Source of the DNA: JAWKJY01 sp041393535
Lineage (GTDB): Bacteria > Actinomycetota > Thermoleophilia > Gaiellales > Gaiellaceae
Length of the DNA stretch: 64,000 bases
NCBI GenBank assembly: GCA_041393535.1
Contig: JAWKJY010000001.1
Span: 248,001 to 312,000 of the forward strand
Reading direction: 5' to 3'
Position numbers and translations under genes: made by a program. The notes below the pieces were generated by a model that saw only the letters and a program-made list of their open reading frames with translations, was not told the origin of the DNA and searched no databases. Shown piece by piece: positions 1 to 7,795 of the stretch (positions are counted from its first letter, which is position 1; every line of letters starts with the position of its first letter).

Positions 1-1230
1 CGGCCTTCTCGAGCCGGAAGGCGTCGATCTCGTCGCGCCACCAGAAGCACGGCTCGTAGACGAAGGCGTTCCGCGCGCAGGCCGTCAGCGTCGAGGTGGC
101 CATGCCGACCGCCGCCATCCGGTCGGCGGCCGCGTCGAGCACCCGGCGCGTGGCCGCGAAGGCGGCCTCGGCCTTCGACCAGGGCAGGAAGCAGTGGATC
201 GGCACCCAGACCTCGCCGGCGTCGCCGAGGACGCCGAAGCCGCCGAACGGGTCGGCGCGCACCGCGGCCGCGACCGTCGCGTCGATCTCGACGCCCTCGC
301 GCAGCCCGAGCGGGCGGATCGCGTCGAGCGCCGCCGCGACGAGCGCCTCGCTCGCCCCGTCGACGACGACGTGCAGCGACCAGGGGTGCTCGAGCAGGTA
401 CTCGAGGCCGAGCCGGGCCATCACGCCGTGGAAGTACGGGTCGAGCCCGTAGACCTCGGCGGCGAGGTCGAGCCGCGCGATCTCGCGCATCGCGGCCGCC
501 TGCTGCTCGAGCGTCTGGAAGCCGAAGCTCGCGAAGCCGGTGTGCGCCGGGAAGGGCACCAGCTGGAGCGTCGCGCGGGCCTTGACCCCGAAGGCGCCCG
601 TGTCGCCGAGGAACAGCGCCGAGAGGTCGGGCCCGTACCAGCGCAGGAACGGCGTGCCCGCGACGTGCGCTGCCGAGCCCGTGGTGAGGACACGGCCGTC
701 CGCGAGGACGACGTCGAGCGACGTGACCCAGTCGGCCGCCATCCCGTAGCGCGCCGAGCCGTAGAACAGGCTGTTCTGGGCGAGCGTCCCCCCGACGGTC
801 GCGTGCCGTCCCGAGATCGGGCCGAAGTACGGCGTCCGCAGGCCCTGCGCCCGGAGCGTCTCGTACAGCCGCTCCCACGTCACGCCGACCTCGACCGTGA
901 CGGTCAGGTCGGTCGCGTTCACGTCGAGGATCCGGTCGAGCCGGCGCGTGTCGACGAGCACCGTCCCGGGCCGGGCCGGCTGGAAGCCGCCCGTGTAGGA
1001 CATGCCGCCGCCGCGCGGACGACGGGATGGCCGGCGGCCGTCGCCGCGGCCACGCACGCCGCGAGCTCCTCCACCGTGCCGGGGCGGACGACGGCGAGCG
1101 CGACCTCGTGCGGCTCGAAGCCGAGGTCGGTCGAGAGCAGCGCGAGGTCCGCCTCGGCGGTGACGAGGTGCTCCTCGCCGACGAGCGACGCGAGCCGCGC
1201 GACGACCTCCGGGCGGGTGCCCACGCTCAT
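1..1230 (-). CDS. FAD-binding (FAD_binding_4 type) oxidoreductase, C-terminus beyond window, one frameshift
   Basis: The protein begins MSVGTRPEVVARLASLVG and carries the PCMH-type FAD-binding fold of the vanillyl-alcohol oxidase/glycolate oxidase superfamily. The nucleotide loop reads PRGGGMSYTGG once one base is restored, and an ATVGGTLAQNSLFYGS segment follows. The frame breaks at about 1017-1018, where a GG should be GGG, so the gene appears as two pieces (1230 to about 1017, then about 1015 to the left edge). The start ATG overlaps the stop of the upstream luciferase-like gene by four bases (ATGA), so the two are translationally coupled. It probably oxidises a small alcohol, aldehyde or hydroxy acid; the substrate cannot be told. 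The C-terminus is cut off by the window edge. The break may be a sequencing error or a real lesion; I favour error. Confidence 0.75.
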
Positions 1231-2378
1231 GCGCCGGCGACCGCCGGGACGCGTCCGCGCAGGGCGGGCATGATCTCGCTCGCGAACAGCTCCATGTTCC
1301 GGATCGCCCGGTCGTGCGGCATGTCGCCGAACTGGAGCAGCGTCGCCATCGTCCCGAAGCCGAGCAGGTCGTGCAGCTCGGTCAGCTTCTCGCGCACCTG
1401 GTCGGGCGTGCCGACGATCGCGTAGCCCTCGTCGATCAGCTCCTTGTAGGTGTAGAGGCCGAACGGCTTGATGCCGGCGGTCATCATCCCGCGCATCGAC
1501 CCGACGCTCATGTACCCGGGCGGGAAGAGGTACTCGAGCTTGTGCTTGAGGCCCACGTGGAACAGCCACATCAGGTGCTGCTCGGCGTGCTCGTGCGCCT
1601 CCTGCTCGGTCTCGGCCATGTAGATCGGGAGGAGCGAGCCGATCTGCTTCGGGTCGGCCTCGTAGCCGTGGCGGCCCGCCGCCTCGCGCAGCATGTCGAG
1701 CCACCGCTTCGTCAGCGCGGTCGGCGCGTACACCGACATGAACGTGTACCGGTGCTTCGCGACCCAGTCGAGCGTCTCGGTCGAGCCGTAGCCCGGGACC
1801 CAGATCGGCGGGTGGGGCTGCTGCAACGGGCGCGGCCAGATGTTCACGTACGGGAAGCGGTAGTGCTTCGACGTCCACGCGAACGGCTCGTCGGACGTCC
1901 ACGACTTGATGATCAGGTCGTGCGCCTCGTTGAAGCGGTCGCGCGAGTGGGCCGGGTTCGAGGCGAAGGTGAAGTACTCGACGCCGATCCCGCGGACGAA
2001 GCCGGAGACGACCCGGCCGCCGGTGACGACGTCGAGGATCGCGACCTCCTCGGCGACGCGAAGCGGGTGGTCGCGCAGCGGCAGCGCGTTGCCGATCATC
2101 GCGATCTTGACCTTCGACGTGCGACGGGCGAGCAGGCCGGCCATCACGTTCGGCGACGGCATCATCCCGTACGTCGTCTGGTGGTGCTCGTTCACGCAGA
2201 TGCCGTCGAAGCCGAGCTCCTCGGCGTACTCGAGCTGGTCGAGGTACTGGTGGTAGAGCAGGTGCCCCTTGTTCGGGTCGAAGTGCTTGTTCGGGTACGT
2301 GAGCCAGGAGGTCTCGTACTCGTCGAAGTTCGCCGGGACGTGCGGGTACGGCATGAGGTGGAACATGAAGAAGTCCAT
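1227..2378 (-). CDS. LLM-class flavin-dependent oxidoreductase (luciferase-like monooxygenase)
   Basis: This 383-residue protein has the bacterial luciferase-like TIM-barrel signature: an N-terminal MDFFMFHLMPYPHVP, the strand GFDGICVNEHHQT, then KVKIAMIGNALPLRDHPLRVAEE and the GGRVVSGFVRG flavin/phosphate region. The family uses reduced FMN (sometimes F420) with oxygen to oxidise small organic substrates. The ATG at 2378 is preceded by GAGAGGG at good spacing, so I prefer it to the TTG 15 bases upstream. It lies 64 bases after an alpha/beta hydrolase and overlaps the following FAD oxidase by four bases, so the three form an operon that looks like a small catabolic or detoxification pathway. 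The cofactor and substrate are unknown. Confidence 0.88.
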   Translation of the reverse strand: MDFFMFHLMPYPHVPANFDEYETSWLTYPNKHFDPNKGHLLYHQYLDQLEYAEELGFDGICVNEHHQTTYGMMPSPNVMAGLLARRTSKVKIAMIGNALPLRDHPLRVAEEVAILDVVTGGRVVSGFVRGIGVEYFTFASNPAHSRDRFNEAHDLIIKSWTSDEPFAWTSKHYRFPYVNIWPRPLQQPHPPIWVPGYGSTETLDWVAKHRYTFMSVYAPTALTKRWLDMLREAAGRHGYEADPKQIGSLLPIYMAETEQEAHEHAEQHLMWLFHVGLKHKLEYLFPPGYMSVGSMRGMMTAGIKPFGLYTYKELIDEGYAIVGTPDQVREKLTELHDLLGFGTMATLLQFGDMPHDRAIRNMELFASEIMPALRGRVPAVAGA

Positions 2379-2442
2379 GTGACCCTCTCGCAATCGCTGT
2401 GTCGGATGAGACGTCGGCTCGGCCGGACGGTTTGCGCGGCCG

Positions 2443-3237
2443 TCAGCCGACGAAGTCGAGGATCGCCTTCGCCGTCGCGGCCGGCTCCTCGATGAACGGC
2501 GCGTGGGAGACGCCGGGGAGGACCTGCAGGCGCGCGTCCGGGAGCCGCTCGACGTACCGCTCGCCGTGCTGGATCGGCACCAGGTGGTCGTGCTCGCCCC
2601 AGAGGACGAGCGTCGGGCACGAGATCCGGTGCAGCCGCCGCTCGAGCTTGGGGTTCGCGCAGTAGGGGCTCCAGGCCAGGCGCGCGAAGCTGATCTTCTC
2701 GCGGTAGAGGCCCATGATGAAGTCGAGGTCAGGCTCGGCCGGGAAGATCTGCGCCGCGATCGACGGATCGTGGAAGACCGCGGCCACCGTCTCGTCCGGG
2801 CTCATCCCGAAGAGGTCCTGGATCGGGTGCTCCGGCAGCTCGAGGCCGACCGGCGCGAGCAGCGTCAGCGTGCGGAACAGCTCGGGGTGGTGGACGGCCA
2901 GCTCGGCGGCGAGCCAGCCGCCGAGGGAGGAGCCGACGAGGTCCACGTTCGTCAGCCCGAGCTGCTCGATCAGCGCGAGGTAGTGGTAGACGAGGTCGTC
3001 CATCGCCTCGATCACGTCCTCGGCGTCGTCCGACCCGCCGAAGCCCGGATGGTCGGGGGCGAGCACGTCGCGGCGCTCCGCGAGCAGGCCGTGGAAGGGC
3101 ATCCACACGCCGGCGCCGCCGGCCCCGTGGAGGAAGAGGATCGCGCCGTCGTCCCGTCGCGGGCCGCCGCGCAGGAGGTGGACGCCGACGCCGCCGACGT
3201 CGATCCGCGAGCTCTCGTGCACCGGCGTGTCCTGCAC
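2443..3237 (-). CDS. alpha/beta-fold hydrolase
   Basis: The 264-residue protein shows a complete alpha/beta hydrolase catalytic set: the oxyanion segment LFLHGAGGAG near residue 35, nucleophile Ser104 in GSSLGG, acid Asp217 in LWGEHDHLVP and His245 in GVSHAPF. The overall pattern resembles hydrolases that cleave ring-fission products or esters, but the substrate cannot be assigned. The GTG at 3237 has an AAGGGGCGG ribosome-binding site just upstream. It is the first gene of the minus-strand operon with the luciferase-like monooxygenase and the FAD oxidase, which suggests that an oxygenase product is hydrolysed here (inference). Confidence 0.85.
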   Translation of the reverse strand: MQDTPVHESSRIDVGGVGVHLLRGGPRRDDGAILFLHGAGGAGVWMPFHGLLAERRDVLAPDHPGFGGSDDAEDVIEAMDDLVYHYLALIEQLGLTNVDLVGSSLGGWLAAELAVHHPELFRTLTLLAPVGLELPEHPIQDLFGMSPDETVAAVFHDPSIAAQIFPAEPDLDFIMGLYREKISFARLAWSPYCANPKLERRLHRISCPTLVLWGEHDHLVPIQHGERYVERLPDARLQVLPGVSHAPFIEEPAATAKAILDFVG

Positions 3238-3447
3238 CGAACCGCCCCTTCTGTCGACTGTATGCAAGGCGTGAACCCTAGGGCGCGTCGCGCGATCGGT
3301 CAAGCCGAATGGCCGGGTCCGCACGCGGACCCCTTGCAGATCCCTTGCAACCGGCACACGGGGCGCGAACCTCCATCGATCTCGATGCGAGAGGGCGATC
3401 GCTCCCACGGGGGCGGCCGGCAGGCGACAGACGAGGGGGACAGATCG

Positions 3448-3927
3448 ATGAAGGGGCTTCGCAGCGGCAAGAAGTGGCTCGTCCTGGGCGGTGCGGCGCT
3501 GGCGCTGGCCGCCACGCCGATGGCCGTCGTCGCCGCGAGCTCGCAGGGCGGGTCGGGCCTCGACCAGCAGAACTTCGTGCTCACGACCACCTCGGCCAGC
3601 ACGTCGTCGACCGCCTGGGCGAACGTGCCGGGGCTCCGGGACCACGCCGTGTGCGCCCGGGACGGCGTCTCGGCGACCGTGTCGCTCGTGCTCACGGGCG
3701 CCCCGGCCGACGTCCGCGTCCGGCTGAACGACGCGACGACGGTCAAGCCCGGCAGCGTCCGCTTCGACCCCGGGAGCGGCACCACCGGCTTCTCCTTCAC
3801 GTTCGTGCAGCCGGTCTCGAACGGGATCCAGTCGTTCGACGTCCAGTGGAGGTCGCCGACCGGCGGCGCGGTGACGCTCGCGCGTGGCGATCTGAACGTC
3901 CTGTTCGAGGACGGCACCTGCGGCTGA
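3448..3927 (+). CDS. secreted protein of unknown function
   Basis: The 159-residue product starts with a Sec signal peptide (basic MKGLRSGKKW, then a hydrophobic LVLGGAALALAATPMAVVAAS, cleavage probably after Ala about 30). The mature part is Ser/Thr/Val rich, has two cysteines near residues 69 and 158, and is predicted by eye to be beta-rich. The ATG at 3448 follows a GAGGGGGA ribosome-binding site. I recognise no domain. It stands alone between the divergent hydrolase operon and the P450, and it is probably exported. Confidence 0.7.
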   Translation: MKGLRSGKKWLVLGGAALALAATPMAVVAASSQGGSGLDQQNFVLTTTSASTSSTAWANVPGLRDHAVCARDGVSATVSLVLTGAPADVRVRLNDATTVKPGSVRFDPGSGTTGFSFTFVQPVSNGIQSFDVQWRSPTGGAVTLARGDLNVLFEDGTCG

Positions 3928-3991
3928 CCCGCGCCCGCGGCGGCGCGGCCCGATCCGATCGGGCCGCGCCGTCGGGCCGGCCGCTCGCGTC

Positions 3992-3997
3992 TACCCT
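3992..3997 (+). promoter_or_regulatory. -10 hexamer TACCCT directly upstream of P450 (leaderless-type)
   Basis: TACCCT is followed by exactly six bases (GATCCC) and then the GTG start of the P450. This matches the TANNNT-N6-start layout expected when transcription begins at the start codon. No ribosome-binding site is visible. Confidence 0.55.
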
Positions 3998-4003
3998 GAT
4001 CCC

Positions 4004-5365
4004 GTGGCCCAGACCGCTCCGCGCTCCAGCCCTCCCGGCCCGGCCGGCAGGGCGGGCATCTCGCCCTTCCGCGTCCGCCGCGACCCGCTCGGGCTGCTCG
4101 TCGGGCTGCAGCGGGCGCACGGCGACGTCGTCGCCTTCCGCGTCGGGCCGCAGCGCGTCTGGCTCCTCTCCGACCCCGACCTGATCCGGGAGCTCCTGGT
4201 CGCGCGCCATCGCGAGACCGTCAAGGGCCGCGCGCTCCAGGAGGCCCGTCGCGTCGTCGGCGACGGCCTCTTGACGAGCGAGGGCGAGCGCCACCTGCGC
4301 CAGCGGCGGCTGATCCAGCCGGTGTTCCACCAGGAGCGGATCGCCGGCTACGGCGCCGCGATGGTCGACCACGCGGACCGGGCGGTCGATCGCTGGCGGT
4401 CCGGCGAGGCCCTCGACGCGGCCGCCGAGATGCAGCGGCTCGCGCTCGCGATCGTCGGCGAGACGCTCTTCGGCGCCGACGTGGAGGCCGAGGCGCCCGA
4501 GGTCGGGGCCGCGCTGACGACCGCGTTCGCCGCCTTCGACCGCTACCTGATCCCGTTCTCGGGCCTGCTCCGCCGGCTGCCGCTGCCGGTCAACCGCCGC
4601 GTCGCGGCGGCCGAGGCCCGGCTCGAGCGCGTGCTCGCGGGGATGATCGACTCCCGTCGTCGCGCGCCGGGCGGCGACGACCTGCTGTCGCTCCTGCTCG
4701 CGGCCCGCGACGAGGACGGCACGGGGATGGACGACCGCCAGGTGCGGGACGAGGCGATGACGATCTTCATCGCGGGCCACGAGACCACCGCGCTCGCGCT
4801 CGGCTGGACCTGGGCCCTGCTCGGCCGCGACGCCGGGGTCGAGGCGCGCCTGCACGAGGAGCTCGACCGCGTCCTCGACGGCAGGCCGCCGACGGTCGAC
4901 GACCTGCCGTCCCTCACGTACACGCGCGCGTGCGTCGCGGAGGCCATGCGGCTCTACCCGCCCGCCTGGGTGATGGGCCGCAAGACGACGGTCGACGTGC
5001 CGCTCGGCGACTGGCTCCTCCCGGCGGGGACGGTCGCCGTGGCGAGCCAGTGGATCGTCCACCGCGATCCCCGCTGGTGGCCCGAGCCCGAGCGGTACCG
5101 CCCCGAGCGCTGGCTCGAGGAGCGCGGCGACGGGCCCCGGCTCGCGTACTTCCCGTTCGGCGCGGGCCCGCGCATCTGCGTGGGCGAGCGGTTCGCGTGG
5201 ATGGAGGCGATCCTGCTCCTGGCGACGATCGGACGGCGCGTCCGCCTGCGGCCCGCGCCCGGCGAGGAGCTCGACCCGAGGGCGATGCTGACCCTCCGTC
5301 CGCGCCGCGGGCTGGCGATGGTGCCCGAGGCCAGGACGCCCGTCCCGACCGGCGCCGCGGCCTGA
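4004..5365 (+). CDS. cytochrome P450
   Basis: This 453-residue soluble class-I-type P450 has every family landmark: the I-helix oxygen-activation motif AGHETT at residues 257-262, the K-helix ExxR (Glu313 to Arg316 in EAMRLYPP), the PERF-region RPERW, and the heme loop FPFGAGPRICVG with the iron-ligand Cys392. No N-terminal membrane anchor is present. It hydroxylates or epoxidises an unknown lipophilic substrate and needs a ferredoxin and reductase, neither of which is encoded nearby. The GTG start has a -10 hexamer six bases upstream and no Shine-Dalgarno, so translation is probably leaderless. Confidence 0.95.
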   Translation: MAQTAPRSSPPGPAGRAGISPFRVRRDPLGLLVGLQRAHGDVVAFRVGPQRVWLLSDPDLIRELLVARHRETVKGRALQEARRVVGDGLLTSEGERHLRQRRLIQPVFHQERIAGYGAAMVDHADRAVDRWRSGEALDAAAEMQRLALAIVGETLFGADVEAEAPEVGAALTTAFAAFDRYLIPFSGLLRRLPLPVNRRVAAAEARLERVLAGMIDSRRRAPGGDDLLSLLLAARDEDGTGMDDRQVRDEAMTIFIAGHETTALALGWTWALLGRDAGVEARLHEELDRVLDGRPPTVDDLPSLTYTRACVAEAMRLYPPAWVMGRKTTVDVPLGDWLLPAGTVAVASQWIVHRDPRWWPEPERYRPERWLEERGDGPRLAYFPFGAGPRICVGERFAWMEAILLLATIGRRVRLRPAPGEELDPRAMLTLRPRRGLAMVPEARTPVPTGAAA

Positions 5366-5422
5366 GCGCGGGCCACGCCACGGCCGTTCGGGCCCGGTCC
5401 GCGCGGCCCACGCCGCGACCGC

Positions 5423-7301
5423 GTGCGCTACCGTCTCCCCCTGGCGACCCGCGACCGGTCCCACCTGCGGCACGGCCGGAACGGGCGCTCGACGGCGGGG
5501 AACGACGACTGGTTCGAGGCCGACGAGGCCTGGCTCGAGGACCGGACCGTCGAGTCCGTCACGTCCCAGGACGTGTTCGAGCCGCTCGTCGACGTGATCC
5601 GCGACCCGCGCGACCGGGCCGCCGAGGCGGAGGAGGCGAACCGGTCGAAGCTCGCCGAGCGGCGCGAGCGCGAGCGGCGCATCCGGCGCAGCCGCCAGAC
5701 CGCGAAGGTGGCGGTCGGCCTCGTCGGCGTCGGGATCCTGCTCGTCGCCGTGCTCGTCGGCGGCCGGGCGCTGTTCGCCCCGGACCTGCAGGCGAGCGGG
5801 CCGCCCGACGGGGCTCGGATCGGCCCCGCGGGGCTCGAGAAGCTCGAGTTCGGCGTCGGCGGGAAGCCCAAGGCCATCGCCGGCGCGACCTGGACGCTCG
5901 ACGGGGTCGACGTGACGGCGAAGGCGAAGGTCGCCGGTGGCTCGGCCACGTTCAGCCCGGGCAAGCTGACCCAGGGCGACCACATGGTCGTCGTCGAGGC
6001 GAGCGGCTCGTTCCCGCTCGCGAGCACTCGGCACGAGTGGGTCTTCAGCGTCGACACGACGCCGCCGAAGCTGCTGCCGAGCTCGCCGACCGTGCAGGTC
6101 GCCCGTGGGCAGGGCGCGACGATCACCGGCAAGGTCGAGCCCGGCAGCAAGGTCGTCGCCGGCAAGCTCGCGGCGAGGGTCGTCGGCGACCGCTTCACGC
6201 TGAAGGCGCCGACCACGGCCGGGGCGCTCGAGCTCGTCGCGACGGACGCCGCCGGCAACACGTCGACCTCGGCCGTCACGATCGAGATCGTCGCCCGGCG
6301 GCCGCCCGCGCCAGTCCGTGGCGTCCACGTCTCCGCCGCCGGCTGGGCGAGCGACGAGATCAGGGGCGGCGTCCTCTCGCTCGTCGACCGCGGCTTGATC
6401 AACGCCGTCGAGCTCGACCTGAAGAACGAGGACGGCGTCGTCGGCTGGGACTCCCGCGTGCCGCTCGCGCAGCGGATCGGCGCGGTGCAGCAGTCCTTCG
6501 ACCTGGACGAGGCCGTCCAGCTCCTGCACGCGCGGGGCGTCCGCGTGATCGGCCGCCTGGTCGCCTTCCGCGACCCGATCATGGCGACCGCGATGTGGAA
6601 GCAGAAGAAGCGCGCGCAGGTGATCCAGACGCCGGGCGGCGACTTCTACGACCCACAGGGCTACGGCGGCTTCACGAACTTCGCGAACGCGGCCGTGCAG
6701 CAGTACAACATCGACATCGCCCGCGACGCGGCCGACCGCGGCGTCGACGAGATCCTGTACGACTACGTCCGGCGACCGGACGGCCCGATCGACTCGATGC
6801 GGATCACGGGCCTGCGGGGCGACCGGGAGACCGCCGCGGAGAAGGCGATCACCAAGTTCATGTGCGCGAGCCGCCAGCAGCTGCCCGAGAAGGTCTACAT
6901 CGGGGCCTCGGTCTTCGGGATCGCGGCCAGTCGGCCGCAGGAGATCGCGCAGAACGTGCCCGACATGGCGCGCTGCCTGGACTACGTCGCCCCGATGGTC
7001 TACCCGTCGCACTGGGGGCGTGACGAGTACGGCGTCTCGAGCCCGGTCGACGAGCCGTACGCGATCGTGAACCGGTCGCTCGCGGACTTCCAGGAGGTCG
7101 TGACCGGCACCGGCGCCCGGGTCGTGCCGTGGCTGCAGGACTTCACGCTCGGCCGCGAGTACACCTGCGAGGACGTGCGCCAGCGAATCTCCGGCGCCGC
7201 CGACGCGCCCCCGAGTGGCTGCTCCTGGGATCCCGAGAACACGGCACTGCGACGACCTCGACCCGGCGCCGCGGGCTCCCGCCTCGAGCGGGACCAGCTA
7301 G
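5423..7301 (+). CDS. membrane-anchored putative glycoside hydrolase (DUF4015/GHL-type barrel) with Ig-like domain
   Basis: The N-terminal 90 residues are charged and cytoplasmic, one membrane segment lies at about 95-117, an Ig-like beta domain follows at about 120-290, and a TIM-barrel like the putative glycoside hydrolases of DUF4015 starts at about 297 (RGVHVSAAGW) and includes GVDEILYDYVRRPDG and YVAPMVYPSHWG. The expected ending (a WDPEN-type motif and a short tail) is scattered over three frames at 7190-7260. Restoring them leads to the TAG at 7299-7301; without correction the frame runs to 7378. The start is uncertain: GTG 5423, or CTG 5441, which lies exactly six bases after TACCGT. 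A cell-wall or exopolysaccharide substrate is likely but unproven. Confidence 0.75.
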
Positions 7302-7373
7302 GGGCGCAGCCGCCCCCGAACGCACCACTGCGAAGTGGTGCTACCCGTACAGCCGTGGCCGGTCCCCGAGGAG

Positions 7374-7379
7374 CATAGT
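7374..7379 (+). promoter_or_regulatory. -10 hexamer CATAGT upstream of receiver gene
   Basis: CATAGT is followed by GCGAAG and the GTG at 7386, the same six-base geometry as at several other genes in the window. It supports 7386 as the start despite the frame break just after it. Confidence 0.45.
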
Positions 7380-7385
7380 GCGAAG

Positions 7386-7735
7386 GTGAGCGCGTCCTGA
7401 TCGTCGACGACCACCCCGGCTTCCGCGCGGCGGCACGCACGCTGCTCGCGGCGGAGGGCTACGAGGTCGTCGGCGAGGCGTCGGACGGCGCCGAGGCCGT
7501 CCGGGCCGCCGCGACGCTCGAGCCCGACGTCGTCCTGCTCGACGTGCAGCTCCCGGACGCGGACGGCTTCGCCGTCGCGGCCGAGCTCGGCCGCCTGCCG
7601 CGCCCGCCCGGCGTCGTGCTCACCTCGAGCCGCGAGGCCTGCGACTTCGGGCCGCTGATCGGGACCTGCGGCGCGTGCGGCTTCGTCCCGAAGGACGAGC
7701 TCTGCGCCGAGCGGCTCGCCGCGCTCGTCCCCTGA
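7386..7735 (+). CDS. stand-alone response-regulator receiver protein (frameshift at codon 2)
   Basis: After the start the sequence reads RVLIVDDHPGFRAAARTLL, then VVLLDVQLPDADG with the phospho-acceptor Asp, and ends near residue 117 with no output domain. The GTG at 7386 is out of frame with the rest by one missing base at about 7390 (GTGAGCGCGTC probably reads GTGAGCCGCGTC). The usual switch lysine region reads GFVPKDEL, so the receiver looks functional. It precedes a sensor kinase and probably exchanges phosphate with one of the kinases in this cluster. The partner is inferred from position only. Confidence 0.7.
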
Positions 7736-7783
7736 GGGCGCGCCGCTCCGACGCCGCGGCGGCCGCCCGATCGTCCCCGGTGG

Positions 7784-7789
7784 CAGGAT
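7784..7789 (+). promoter_or_regulatory. -10 hexamer CAGGAT upstream of sensor kinase
   Basis: CAGGAT-GGGCGC-GTG repeats the -10 plus six bases plus start layout, suggesting that the kinase gene has its own leaderless transcript. Confidence 0.4.
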
Positions 7790-7795
7790 GGGCGC

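Noticed and set aside
194..1273. Long open frame on the plus strand opposite the FAD oxidase
   Set aside because: It reads as Arg/Glu/Val-rich text without motifs and is the shadow of the minus-strand gene, which has clear FAD-binding signatures.
3797..7012. 1,071-codon open frame on the minus strand
   Set aside because: It covers the P450 and the glycoside-hydrolase-like gene, which have catalytic motifs on the other strand. In DNA this GC-rich, stop-free shadow frames are expected.
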